From NCBI GenBank assembly GCA_018699955.1, contig JABISG010000043.1, positions 1 to 34,347 on the forward strand: DNA of 34,347 bases. Direction: 5' to 3'. A program made the position numbers and the translations under genes. Source of the DNA: Planctomycetaceae bacterium. GTDB lineage: Bacteria; Planctomycetota; Planctomycetia; Planctomycetales; Planctomycetaceae. Of the stretch, positions 19,101 through 27,216 are shown piece after piece (positions within the stretch are counted from its first letter, which is position 1; every line of letters starts with the position of its first letter). Below the pieces are notes generated by a model. The model did no database searches and was not told the origin of the DNA. It saw only the letters and a program-made list of their open reading frames with translations.

Positions 19101-19529
19101 GTGAATTGCCACGCCCGGTTTGACCCTTTGGGGTTCGCGTTGGAACACTTCGACTCGGTCGGTCGCTGGCGGGACAAATATCGTGATGGGCAGGTCATCG
19201 ATGCAACCGGTACACTGGACGATGGAACGAAGATCTCCGGACCCGATGGATTGCGCACGTATCTGACCATTCGACAAGAGGATTTTCATCGAACGCTGTG
19301 TACGAAACTGCTAGGCTATGCGTTGGGACGCAGCGAGTTGCTCACAGACCGGCCGCTGATCGAACAGATGCTGGCAGGCCTGGAAACAGAAGGTCGGTTG
19401 TCGGATCTGATTATCAAGATTGTCACGGGCAAGCAATTCCGCCACCAGCGTGGCGGTGCGGCGAGCCGATCAGAAGAAACACAAGAAGCTTCCGCCGACA
19501 AGAAGGACACCAATAATGACGACCGCTAA
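16146..19529 (+). CDS. Planctomycete cytochrome protein with DUF1587/DUF1595/DUF1592/DUF1588/DUF1585
   Basis: This is a 1127-residue envelope protein. After an N-terminal hydrophobic anchor (about 14-34) comes a PSCyt1-type haem site KYCVDCH (Cys68, Cys71, His72) and a methionine-containing RHMPPED loop (about 109-115). DUF1587 follows ([17 protein letters not shown], about 152-168). Then come DUF1595 ([19 protein letters not shown]), DUF1592 ([10 protein letters not shown] through [13 protein letters not shown]), DUF1588 with the second haem motif CVNCH (985-989) and [12 protein letters not shown], and DUF1585 ([16 protein letters not shown]). The family is planctomycete/verrucomicrobial and its reaction is unknown; two c-type haems imply electron transfer outside the cytoplasm. 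The GTG at 16146 has GGGAAAG upstream; an upstream TTG (16068) would add 26 polar residues. It overlaps the DUF1552 gene by 14 bp. Confidence 0.93.
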   Translation: MKRQPSILESPGNGVLPILLVAVTLGVWFSSLAIENQPIQGSQAEVEQPLPHEPQFDTKFEPLVQKYCVDCHGNLTAEAGVNLQRLTAEPDFLARFKTWDKVTAVLRQRHMPPEDSAQPSGSERQHLVKHIRHELDTLIQKRTGDPGRIVMRRLTSAEYDYTIQDLTGLDLDLERTFVSDAVGGEGFTNVGDVQFIQDSSLERYLEAGKTVAAHAVIGSGPLQFFPDPGKTGRELSAIHRIQQIYRRHGFRTGAGEGAEPFGLDRYPKAFFAAWRYRHRDKLNLGNATLVKLAASERLDARFVEHLWTVLNEPSSSFPTSAIVEAWEALPEPSGPDAAFTKSVRSQCDRMYSLLRNWQRTLAATSVDEEEASVLTEGEIHVSPKHSFTADLRWPEESSKAAVRLSINSASKRTASNQQKTSGLLVIWSKPYVRFRTDDQRWTRKQPLKELLTENSLRRLAFGRHPLGAKIDSNEFVLTAGDTVVFEFRVPQQTVAAQFFVDVRLDLEQGQPGFVRCSIDDGEVEGETAAETGTTAALLTDPNAKAFASWKAGVMEFARNLPEVSHREPAPSDRDPIPAPFDNTYNTAERNMFHYVIKYHRDDRFLVTHILDDPTRQRLDQAWTDLLTSFEYHDAYLQFVGKKFKLDLRAQGVAGLDQDRIDRLPTAPREFAQRLRDDWIKAQRDLKAAGPAHVEDAIRFARLAWRRPLSDQEQNQLRSFYASLRKEAGLDHTKAVRALLTRIMVAPAFLYKVEISPNQPGVVPLSDLELAGRLSYFLWASAPDAELRRVAAAGRLNDPKQLAAQTRRMLRDPKARRFATEFFGQWFGFYRFDGHRGVDVERFPEFTDSLKTAMYDEAVSFFEHIVRQDRPVEEILFADYSFLNGELAQHYGVETQVELSDAAMRVADVKTFHRGGLLRLGAVLTATSAPLRTSPVKRGDWILRRVLGTPVPPPPPDAGSIPADDVLADGLTLRQRLVAHRSDASCVNCHARFDPLGFALEHFDSVGRWRDKYRDGQVIDATGTLDDGTKISGPDGLRTYLTIRQEDFHRTLCTKLLGYALGRSELLTDRPLIEQMLAGLETEGRLSDLIIKIVTGKQFRHQRGGAASRSEETQEASADKKDTNNDDR

Positions 19530-20883
19530 CCGATCGTCAGCCGAGCAACCAAGTTCGCGCCGCAGTTTTCTGCGCGGTGCCGGTTGCGCCTTGGCGTTGC
19601 CCTTTCTTGAATCACTTCCGTTACGCGCAGCCGAAAGCGGCAAGCGCGCGACGAAAGTTGCCGCACACAAGCCACCCGTTCGCTTCGCCTGTGTCTTTTT
19701 TTCCAACGGCGTCGAGCCGGCTCACTGGTGGGCCAAGGGAAGCGGTAAGACGATGGAAATCGGCCCGGGCCTGAAGCCGATGGAACCGTTTCGTGAAGAC
19801 ATGGTGTTCCTGCGCGGTCTGTTTAATGAACAAGCCGTAAGGCACAAGAGTGCCCACCTGGGCCGAATGCCAAACCTGCTCTCCGGCGCGTGGGTCAGCA
19901 CGGAACAAAGCGACATTCGCGTCGGCAAGACGATGGATCAGGTTCTGGTTCAGCAAATCGGCCATCACACTGCCATCCCCAGTCTGGTCCTGGGAGTCGA
20001 GCCGACCGAACTCCGGTTGGAGGACGGTCTGTCGATGATTTACGGCTCCTGCATTTCCTGGAAGTCGAGCAAGAAGCCGGCGACGAAAGAGATCTACCCC
20101 GCCCGCGTGTTTGACCTTCTTGTGGGTGACGGGAAAGATCGTCGTATCGACCGCAGCATCCTCGATCAGGTGCTGGCCGAAGCAAAGAGTCTGAAAACCC
20201 GCCTCTCAGATAGCGACCGGCCTAAGCTGGATGACTACTTGGAGTCAATTCGCGACATCGAGAAACGACTCGACCGTGCCACACGCGACGAACGCCTGGA
20301 AGGCTGGCGACCGACATTGTCGAAGCCGAATATGCCACGTCCGGGCGACCCGTTGCCGCAAGACGTGCCCGTCCACATGAAGCTGATGCTTGATCTCATC
20401 GTGTTGGCATTTCAAATGGACAAAACGCGAATTGCCACCTGCATGTTGAACAACGACTTGTCGCAAATGAACTTTGGCTTTCTGGACGGAGTGCAAGGCA
20501 GCCTGCATCTGGACCTGACGCACAACGGCCGCGATCCTAAGCTGGAAGCCATGTATCTGAAAACGAATCAATTCCACGTACAGCAGTTTGCCTATCTGGT
20601 CAAGCGACTAAAAGAGATTGACGAAGGGGGACAGTCGCTGCTGGAGAATTCCTTGTTGTGTGGCTGCTCGAATCTCTTCGACGGCGACAAACACGAAGCC
20701 GATCAGATGCCCATCCTGCTGGCCGGTGGCGGCGGCGGCCTGAAAACCGGACGCGTTCTTAATTTTCTCGACAAGGGCGACGCAAATCGCCGCGCGTGCA
20801 GTCTGTACCTGTCGCTGATGGACCGCATGGGCGTCCGTCTGCCGCGCTTCGGCGACGCAGATCGGCGGTTGGCCGATCTGTAA
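19516..20883 (+). CDS. DUF1552 family Tat-exported protein
   Basis: The 455-residue product has a Tat signal, [20 protein letters not shown] (14-33), then the DUF1552 (HXXSHH) domain with [16 protein letters not shown], the [14 protein letters not shown] element and the late [19 protein letters not shown]. The ATG at 19516 is supported by AAGGA at 19503-19507. The longer open frame back to 19420 overlaps the upstream gene and is not needed. DUF1552 genes are nearly always paired with a DUF1592-type cytochrome gene, and here they overlap by 14 bp, so they are translationally coupled. The two products probably form an exported complex; what it oxidises or binds is unknown. Confidence 0.93.
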   Translation: MTTANRSSAEQPSSRRSFLRGAGCALALPFLESLPLRAAESGKRATKVAAHKPPVRFACVFFSNGVEPAHWWAKGSGKTMEIGPGLKPMEPFREDMVFLRGLFNEQAVRHKSAHLGRMPNLLSGAWVSTEQSDIRVGKTMDQVLVQQIGHHTAIPSLVLGVEPTELRLEDGLSMIYGSCISWKSSKKPATKEIYPARVFDLLVGDGKDRRIDRSILDQVLAEAKSLKTRLSDSDRPKLDDYLESIRDIEKRLDRATRDERLEGWRPTLSKPNMPRPGDPLPQDVPVHMKLMLDLIVLAFQMDKTRIATCMLNNDLSQMNFGFLDGVQGSLHLDLTHNGRDPKLEAMYLKTNQFHVQQFAYLVKRLKEIDEGGQSLLENSLLCGCSNLFDGDKHEADQMPILLAGGGGGLKTGRVLNFLDKGDANRRACSLYLSLMDRMGVRLPRFGDADRRLADL

Positions 20884-21266
20884 GTGAGGCGACGACAACT
20901 CACCGTGCGCAACGGGAATCATCTGGCAGTTGGGCGGAGTCGAGCGGGGATCGCTTCCCTGTTCGGAATGAGCCAGCCAAATCGCAAAGTGTATAAGGAT
21001 GACCGACGCCAACAGGTGATGCGGGCCGACTCACAACGATTTCCGGACACTCGTGCGAGTAAAATGGTCAAGGACAGACTGTCAGGCGTCTATTCGCCCG
21101 AAATAATCCTGCTTGCCCTCAAGTTTCCTGCACCAGCGTCCCGATTGATGAGCCGTCAGGGTGAAGCCATCGTACCGCCGCACTGATTGCGCGGACTTGT
21201 TCTTGTGACGTGCTTTGCTAGACTTGGAGATCGCCGTCAAATGCGACAGTGAAATCGGAGCACTTG
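20884..21266. other. Intergenic region upstream of the tRNA
   Basis: This 383-bp gap contains a short GTGAG/CTCAC inverted repeat just after the DUF1552 stop, too weak to call a terminator. A possible -10 (TAGACT, 21219-21224) lies upstream of the tRNA but without a clear -35. Open frames here on both strands lack ribosome-binding sites and protein-like composition. Confidence 0.45.
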
Positions 21267-21350
21267 GCCGGAGTGGCGGAATGGCAGACGCGCCGGATTC
21301 AAAATCCGGTGGCCGTAATGGTCGTGTGGGTTCGAGTCCCACCTCCGGTA
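21267..21350 (+). tRNA. tRNA-Leu (anticodon CAA)
   Basis: An 84-nt class II tRNA can be folded by eye. The acceptor stem is GCCGGAG (21267-21273) with CTCCGGT (21343-21349), including a G-U closing pair, and A at 21350 as discriminator. A D-arm follows. The anticodon stem CCGGA/TCCGG (21293-21297, 21305-21309) encloses the loop TTCAAAA with anticodon CAA at 21300-21302. A long variable arm spans 21310-21325, and the T-arm is GTGGG-TTCGAGT-CCCAC (21326-21342). The long variable arm and the CAA anticodon identify leucine, reading UUG codons. CCA is not encoded. Confidence 0.95.
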
Positions 21351-21367
21351 CTTTGTGAAGACAAGAG

Positions 21368-21404
21368 GGACTTACGCCGATATGGCGTGAGTCCTTCTTT
21401 TTTT
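21368..21404 (+). terminator. Rho-independent terminator after tRNA-Leu
   Basis: An 11-bp stem, GGACTTACGCC (21368-21378) with GGCGTGAGTCC (21384-21394), pairs fully with one G-U and has a 5-nt GATAT loop. It is followed by TTCTTTTTTT (21395-21404). It ends the tRNA transcript on the plus strand, just before the 3' end of the convergent fusion gene. Confidence 0.88.
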
Positions 21405-21431
21405 ACTCGCCGATTTGGGCGATTCCGCCAA

Positions 21432-24400
21432 TCACTTGGCTGGCGGAACCGACTGAAGGTATTGCAGCAAGTCTGCCGCTTCTTGTGCGGTGAGGTCCAT
21501 AAGAATTCGTTCCGGCATCAACGATTTTTTATCTTTGAACATCTCATCAATTTCCGCTCGCTTGATGCTGACCAGCCGCGTGTCATTCGGGACTCTCAGA
21601 GTCACTTCCGACTCAGTCTGCTTTGCGAGCAGCCCGGTGAGAACTCGACCTTTGGTGGTGACGACGACATAGGTCGCAAACTTGTCATCCACTTTCAAGG
21701 ACGGTTGCAGCACATGCTGCAACAACTCCGAACGACGAGGATACTTTTTCGCGATCTCACCCAATGTCGGGCCTGTCGATTTGTTTGCGTCGTTCACGTC
21801 GTGGCAAATACGGCATCGCGCACCGTCGCTGAAGAATATCAGCTTGCCGCGGTCCACTTTTCCTGATAACGACAGGATCGTTTCGGGCTTGATGTTCGGC
21901 CCCAGCGTGGCTCGACGCTTTGCTTCCGGGATGAAGGTTTCAAACAGCCCGCGAATGTCGGTGCGACTCGACTGATAGCCTTGTTGCACCGTTGTTTGGT
22001 CAGCGTTTCTGATCGGTGGCCCATTGCCCTTGCGGGCGGCGTGAATCGGCATGACTAGCGCCAGCGATCCTTCGCTTGATTCTGTCAACTTTTGAATCGC
22101 GGCATTCCTTTGTTGCTGAGTGGATGTCGCCTTGGCCAACAGACTCAACGCCTCAGCTTCCGCGGTGTTGGGACGAATCGGTGCCGAGTCATCAGATGTC
22201 GCCGTTCTTGGCATCGCGCGAATCCAGTCGTGAATCAACTTCACCCCGGCGCTGTCGATCACACGCGAGCCAATGTACGGCATCCGCGAGTAACCCAGCT
22301 TCGACATGCGATACATGAGGACCGAGCGATACGGATCGCCCGGCACAATCAGTTTTGCATTCCGCATGCCGAACGTTCCAATCCCCGTGCTCTTGTTTGT
22401 TCGCAATTCGTGGAACGGCAGTTCTCGTCGCAGATAGAATGAGACGATCGCATTGCCGCCCGGATGGTGGCACATGCTGCAATTAGCGTGCAGGTAGGAA
22501 CGCGCCCGGTCATTGAGGCTTTGGGTTGCGTCGTGTGGGTCAATCAGTCTCGAAGGATCGTCTTCACCAATCGTCGAAGCCCCGGCGATGATACCGGAAT
22601 TTGCATTCATACGCAGTTGATTCGGCACAAATCCCAGTACGAAACCAGAACCGGCATTGTGGCAAAGCCGACACTCGTTGACGGTGCTGGTATGCCAGGT
22701 ATGTTCCGTTATTGTGCCGCTTTGATTCTTGATTTGCAGCGGTAAATCGGCACCGTCGGGGGCGACCAATTCGGCATCGGTGCCGGCTGCGTTCCAAAGA
22801 TATGCGTACGCGTTCCACCGATCGTGTTCAAAATGCAGAACCTGCGTCTCCAGTCGCGAAGATCTGTTACTGCTCGGCAAACTGAGATGCTTGACGAAGA
22901 CCGTACCGTCGGGATAGCTGGCACGTTTTGAATTGTCGCTCGCCAGTAAAATCTTGCCGACATTGGGAATTGCTACGTAGCGATCGGCTTCGGCACCATC
23001 CATCCAACGCTTGGCGATCACATCGTATCCGACCACGCCGGCGGCGGGCTTGAGTTCACCACGCGGCGAGAACCGACCGTCGTCGCCCGCGACAAATAGT
23101 CCCGTCTGACTGAGTCGACGGGGAAACTCGGCTGACGTGTCTGCCAAACCGGACGGCAGGAGTTCGTAGATTTGGCCGGTGTAGTCATAGTCCAACACAA
23201 AGAGTTCGCCTCGACTCCCCTCGGCAAACGCGGTGATCCGCTGATCGGTGTCTACCAATGTTGAACTGGAATACGAGCTGCCCCCGTCCTCTGATTTCAG
23301 CCCCCAGATTGTGCCGGTAATGTAATCTCCGTAGATGAAACTGCCGTCGAGTTCCGGCAGCTTCTTGCCGCGATACACCGGGCCGCCAATCACCGAGTTG
23401 GCTTCGCTGTGTGGGTGGTCGACCACCGGCGGGCGAATGGGAGTGGGGCCGCGTTTCACCTCGCTGCGCAGGACGGCTCGGGCTTCCATAATCGGCCAGC
23501 CGCAGTTGCTTCCGCGAACGATTTGGTGCACCATCTCCCACGATTCCCAACCGTTGTCGGCAACAAAGATGTTGCCGGTCTTCGAATCCACTCCGAACTT
23601 CCAGGGATTGCGCAAACCGTACGCCCAGATCTCCGGACGAGCTCCGGCGAGATCAACAAACGGATTGTCTGCGGGGACGGAATAGTTGCGATCACCGGAC
23701 TTCCGGTCCACATCAATTCGCAGCACGGCACCAAATAAATTGGACACATCCTGACCGGCGGTACGACCATCGGGCGGATTTGGACCCGATCCATCGCCGG
23801 TCGAAATGTAGAGATAGCCATCCTTGCCGAAGCGAATGCAGCCGCCGTTGTGTCCGCCGGACGGCCACGTCATCACAACGTGTTCGCTTTTCGGGTTCAG
23901 TTTGGGCGCGGGCGACTTTGCCAGTTTGAAGCGAGACACGAACGTGTTCTCACCCCGCTTGTAACACACGAAAATGAATTTGTTTTCCTCAAACGACGGA
24001 TGAACCGTAGCGTGAAAGATGGCAGCCTCGTCGTTGAGTTCCAACATCCGATCGGCTTGCTTGACGTCCTTGTTCTTCGCAAAGGAGTATATCGTCCCCC
24101 CGATTTCGGTCACCATCAGTCGATTCATTCCCGGCAACTCTTGCAGGCTGGTAGGCAGTGTGAATTTGACCCCGGGAAATGCGGTCTGAATGCGATAGGG
24201 CGGCGGCGGAGTTGGCGTACCGTGAAGTCGCGATGTGGTCCAGGGAACCCGACGTTTTACTTTTGTTTGCGACAATTTCTGGCCGGCCGTCTTCTTGCGG
24301 GTCTGCTGAAACATCCACGCAACGACGCCTTCTTCTTGTTGGTAAGCCGGAGTCCACGCGTTGTGACCAACTCCGGGGAGCTCGGTGTACTTCGGCTTTC

Positions 24401-25094
24401 CGCCCGATTTTTTGAGGGCAGAGATCATGCGGCGGCTACGACCAACCGGCACGACACCGTCAGCATCGCCATGAAATGCCCAAAGGGGCAGCTTCGCTAA
24501 TCGAGTTGCCTGCAGTTCATCGCCTCCGCCACAAATCGGTGCAACGGCCGCAAACCAATTCGGATGTCGGGCAGCCAGTTCCCACGATCCGTATCCGCCC
24601 ATCGACAGGCCGGTCAGATACACACGATCGGGATCGATGGATTCATTCTTGAGAGTCTGTTCGACCATGGCGATTACGGCCTGCAATTGATGCGATGCCG
24701 ACTTGGCCATGGGCGTGGACTTCTTATCGACCCACGGCACGTTGACCCACTGCTTACCGCTACGGCATTGCGGTGCGAGCAAATAGCAGGGGAACTTCTT
24801 GCGAAACTCCGGTTTCGCCATTTGTTCGGGCAGATAGAATAGTTGCCGTTCGTTCTCCGTGCCACGTTCGCCAGCTCCGTGCAGGAAGACGATCAGCGGA
24901 TAACGTTTCCCCGCCTGGGCGTTGCGCGGACGCATGAGGCGATAGTTGAATGTCTCATTCTTGTAATCGCCGCCCGAGTACTTGATGGAGAGCGGCACGT
25001 AGATGTCGGCCAGCGATTCCTTGGCCGGCTCGCGAGCATCGAGAGTCGAAGTTGCCGTCAGAATGGCCACAAACACAAGCAACAAATAACGCAT
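21432..25094 (-). CDS. Secreted fusion: serine hydrolase - PQQ-type sugar dehydrogenase - multihaem cytochrome
   Basis: This is a 1220-residue exported protein with a signal peptide (1-20). Residues 45-268 are an alpha/beta-hydrolase like feruloyl/acetyl esterases: FLHGAGERG (70-78), GLSMGG with Ser164, HGDAD (Asp210 or Asp212) and GVGHN (His244). Residues 300-650 match the glucose/sorbosone dehydrogenase propeller: GGHNGG (413-418), YISTGDGS, AYGLRNPW (491-498) and VADNGWE. Residues 655-965 resemble SO_2930-type dihaem domains, with CRLCH (808-812) and CSMCH (872-876). Residues 1080-1218 are the Pirellula/Verrucomicrobium haem-binding domain with CRICH (1094-1098). It could therefore release and oxidise a sugar and pass electrons to its own haems; the substrate is inferred only in outline. 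GAGGT six bases before the ATG at 25094 supports the start. Confidence 0.92.
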   Translation of the reverse strand: MRYLLLVFVAILTATSTLDAREPAKESLADIYVPLSIKYSGGDYKNETFNYRLMRPRNAQAGKRYPLIVFLHGAGERGTENERQLFYLPEQMAKPEFRKKFPCYLLAPQCRSGKQWVNVPWVDKKSTPMAKSASHQLQAVIAMVEQTLKNESIDPDRVYLTGLSMGGYGSWELAARHPNWFAAVAPICGGGDELQATRLAKLPLWAFHGDADGVVPVGRSRRMISALKKSGGKPKYTELPGVGHNAWTPAYQQEEGVVAWMFQQTRKKTAGQKLSQTKVKRRVPWTTSRLHGTPTPPPPYRIQTAFPGVKFTLPTSLQELPGMNRLMVTEIGGTIYSFAKNKDVKQADRMLELNDEAAIFHATVHPSFEENKFIFVCYKRGENTFVSRFKLAKSPAPKLNPKSEHVVMTWPSGGHNGGCIRFGKDGYLYISTGDGSGPNPPDGRTAGQDVSNLFGAVLRIDVDRKSGDRNYSVPADNPFVDLAGARPEIWAYGLRNPWKFGVDSKTGNIFVADNGWESWEMVHQIVRGSNCGWPIMEARAVLRSEVKRGPTPIRPPVVDHPHSEANSVIGGPVYRGKKLPELDGSFIYGDYITGTIWGLKSEDGGSSYSSSTLVDTDQRITAFAEGSRGELFVLDYDYTGQIYELLPSGLADTSAEFPRRLSQTGLFVAGDDGRFSPRGELKPAAGVVGYDVIAKRWMDGAEADRYVAIPNVGKILLASDNSKRASYPDGTVFVKHLSLPSSNRSSRLETQVLHFEHDRWNAYAYLWNAAGTDAELVAPDGADLPLQIKNQSGTITEHTWHTSTVNECRLCHNAGSGFVLGFVPNQLRMNANSGIIAGASTIGEDDPSRLIDPHDATQSLNDRARSYLHANCSMCHHPGGNAIVSFYLRRELPFHELRTNKSTGIGTFGMRNAKLIVPGDPYRSVLMYRMSKLGYSRMPYIGSRVIDSAGVKLIHDWIRAMPRTATSDDSAPIRPNTAEAEALSLLAKATSTQQQRNAAIQKLTESSEGSLALVMPIHAARKGNGPPIRNADQTTVQQGYQSSRTDIRGLFETFIPEAKRRATLGPNIKPETILSLSGKVDRGKLIFFSDGARCRICHDVNDANKSTGPTLGEIAKKYPRRSELLQHVLQPSLKVDDKFATYVVVTTKGRVLTGLLAKQTESEVTLRVPNDTRLVSIKRAEIDEMFKDKKSLMPERILMDLTAQEAADLLQYLQSVPPAK

Positions 25095-25429
25095 CGTTTA
25101 CCTCGCGAGGATCTCAGCTTTTAATTCACTTACGTCAGATCGATGAACACAGGCGTCACAAATTCGGGGCGTTACTGCATCGTCCTGTTTGAATGATCTT
25201 GGGAACCTGCAGTCTACACGCTGTCAATGGCCGGTCACAGCGTCGCGGAAAACAATCTGTCTGCATGCAGTTTTTCAGGAAAGTTCTTCGAGAATCTGTT
25301 CCAATGGTAGTTGGAGCGGTTTCATCGCCACAACTTGATCGGCTGAAGCGGAAGGCCGATTCGCATTAGCGCCACAAAGATGATCCATCTGACTATCGCA
25401 AGAACCCGGAAACCTGGGAGTTAACATCC
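25095..25429. other. Intergenic region between divergent genes
   Basis: This 335-bp gap lies between the starts of the fusion gene (minus) and the secreted hydrolase gene (plus) and should carry both promoters. I see no convincing promoter, operator or RNA structure. The palindrome CCTCGCGAGG overlaps the ribosome-binding site of the minus-strand gene (25101-25110). Confidence 0.45.
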
Positions 25430-26380
25430 ATGACGAAGACCGACAGTGACGCAACTCGACGGCCGAAAGAGTTCTTGGGGGTACCCTTTGCATTTGTTGT
25501 GTATCTCTTACTCATTACGGCTGGAGAAAGCAGCGTCTTTTCCGCCGAGCCAATGTCTATCTGGCCCGATCTCGCGCCGGGTGAAACGTCGCGTGAAATC
25601 GGAACGACACAACCCAACCGAAAAGGAGAGATTCCGCCGATCACACGGGTCACCAACATTCGCCGCCCGACGCTGGCTGTCTTTCTTCCCGAAAAACCGA
25701 ACGGAACGGCAATCCTGATTCTGCCCGGCGGTGGATTCATCAAGGTCGTTCCCGACATGGAAGGCTCCGAAGCCGCACCGTTTCTGAATCGGCTCGGAAT
25801 CGCAGTGTTTGTTCTGAATTACCGCACCAACGAAACCAAATCTGCAGATGAACCCTCTTGGCGCAGACCTTTGCAGGATGCCCAACGGGCGATGCGTTTG
25901 ATTCGTTCGAAAGCCGATGACTGGAAGATTCAATCGGACCGCGTTGGAGTGTTGGCATTTTCGGCGGGCGGACAAGTCGGTTCCATTCTGCACACCGCAG
26001 TTGGCAAGGCGGCTTATGAAACTGTTGATGCCGTCGACAAGGAATCGTACCGACCGGACTTCTCCTTGTTGATTTATCCGTGGCAAATCCTCGATAAGAA
26101 GACGGAGAAACTGCTGCCGGAGATTCGACTCACCGAGAGGTCATCGCCCGCGTTCATCGTCCACACGCACGATGACCGCTCGTCCTCGATCGGCAGCGTC
26201 CTGTTTTACGCAGGCTTGAAGCGGCACAACGTTTCCGCAGAATTACACATCTACGAAAACGGCGGCCACGGTTATGGCATGCGGGCGCGGAAGGACTCAA
26301 ACATCGGCACCTGGCCCGACCGGGCAAACGACTGGCTGATTCGTCGTGGCCTCGGCCGCCGCAACGATCCGGCTGGTTAG
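25430..26380 (+). CDS. Secreted alpha/beta-hydrolase (BD-FAE/acetyl-xylan-esterase-like)
   Basis: The 316-residue product has an N-terminal signal or anchor helix (about 18-39, ending VFSAEP). Its catalytic domain shows the oxyanion element ILPGGGF (97-103), the nucleophile elbow AFSAGG (Ser178), a late aspartate in THDDRSS (Asp248 or Asp249) and GGHGYGM (His280), the complete triad of the hormone-sensitive-lipase-like/BD-FAE esterases. WPDLAPGE at 45-52 is typical of planctomycete polysaccharide esterases. The likely role is removing acetyl or feruloyl groups from a polysaccharide in the periplasm. GGGAG at 25416-25420 precedes the ATG by nine bases. The next gene begins 70 bp downstream on the same strand, so the two are probably an operon. 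Confidence 0.9.
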   Translation: MTKTDSDATRRPKEFLGVPFAFVVYLLLITAGESSVFSAEPMSIWPDLAPGETSREIGTTQPNRKGEIPPITRVTNIRRPTLAVFLPEKPNGTAILILPGGGFIKVVPDMEGSEAAPFLNRLGIAVFVLNYRTNETKSADEPSWRRPLQDAQRAMRLIRSKADDWKIQSDRVGVLAFSAGGQVGSILHTAVGKAAYETVDAVDKESYRPDFSLLIYPWQILDKKTEKLLPEIRLTERSSPAFIVHTHDDRSSSIGSVLFYAGLKRHNVSAELHIYENGGHGYGMRARKDSNIGTWPDRANDWLIRRGLGRRNDPAG

Positions 26381-26450
26381 TCGCGGCTGCGACTCGACAT
26401 TCGGCAGAACTTTTTCACAGTGAACACATTGGAAATGTCCAACTCCCTTA

Positions 26451-27104
26451 ATGAAAAGTTATCTCATGAAGAACATCGGAACCCTGATTGTCGCGTTCTG
26501 CGCATCCATCTCCCCCGCGTTGGCTGGAGAACCTCCGGCCAACAGCGATGTGGCGCTTGAGGAGTCATTCGATCGCTCCGAACTAGGAAAAGGCTGGAAG
26601 ATCAACACGGGCGAATGGAAAATCGTCGATGGTGTGTTGCGTGCGAGAGAGATCGCATCAGAAAAACACTCCGCAGCGGCCCGGCGAACGCTGGTGAGCA
26701 ACAATGCAGTTTACGATCTCAAGTTTCGATTTGTCGAAGGGGGCAAAGCGCTCCATTTTGGGTTCGATCCCGCGAAAGGCGAATTGAAGAAGAAAGGGCA
26801 TCTGTTCTCAGTCATCATCACGCCTACATCGTGGAAGGTGCTCAAGCACGTCGATAAGGCTCGTCGCGAAGAGGATCCCAACGAGACACTCGCGCAACAG
26901 AAAACGGAATTCAAGAATGGAGAATGGTACTCACTGCGAGTCACCACCTGGGAAAACTACGTGACAGCCCAGGTTGAAGGCAAAGAGCCACTGAAGGTTT
27001 CCCACCCCACATTCGGTGTCAAGAAGCCAACGCTGGTATTCCGCTGTCTGGGCGATGGCATCGAAATTGACGATATCAAGGTGTGGACTCAGAAGGCCAA
27101 GTGA
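26451..27104 (+). CDS. Secreted DUF1080-like (3-keto-disaccharide hydrolase fold) protein
   Basis: The 217-residue product has a signal peptide ending ALAGEPP (cleavage near residue 25). It is a single beta-sandwich, starting with EESFDRSELGKGW and GEWKIVDGVLRARE and closing with YVTAQVEGKE and DGIEIDDIKVW. This is the concanavalin-like pattern of DUF1080/LamG-type domains, which in some planctomycetes cleave 3-keto-glycosides and in others only bind glycans. The assignment is by pattern. The start could be 26451 or the in-frame ATG at 26466; neither has a strong Shine-Dalgarno. It follows the secreted hydrolase gene by 70 bp. Confidence 0.8.
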   Translation: MKSYLMKNIGTLIVAFCASISPALAGEPPANSDVALEESFDRSELGKGWKINTGEWKIVDGVLRAREIASEKHSAAARRTLVSNNAVYDLKFRFVEGGKALHFGFDPAKGELKKKGHLFSVIITPTSWKVLKHVDKARREEDPNETLAQQKTEFKNGEWYSLRVTTWENYVTAQVEGKEPLKVSHPTFGVKKPTLVFRCLGDGIEIDDIKVWTQKAK

Positions 27105-27146
27105 TCGCCGGATGACACACTGACGATTCACTGTCAAAACGCACAA

Positions 27147-27181
27147 AAGAACCCCGGTTTCTTGAAGAAACCGGGGTTCTT
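27147..27181 (-). terminator. Perfect 16-bp hairpin, terminator between convergent genes
   Basis: A perfect inverted repeat (27147-27162 with 27166-27181) has a 3-nt TGA spacer and a CCCCGG core. On the minus strand it is followed by TTTTGTG, so it is best oriented to terminate the Gfo/Idh/MocA gene, whose stop lies at 27217. On the plus strand no T-tract follows, though the stem may still slow transcription from the DUF1080-like gene. Confidence 0.8.
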
Positions 27182-27216
27182 GCTACGTCATCCTAAGTAC
27201 GCGTCGCTAGCCGCCG

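Noticed and set aside
21082..21342. A minus-strand frame starting MGLEPTRPLRPPDF over the tRNA
   Set aside because: It is the antisense of tRNA-Leu, a well-known source of false proteins.
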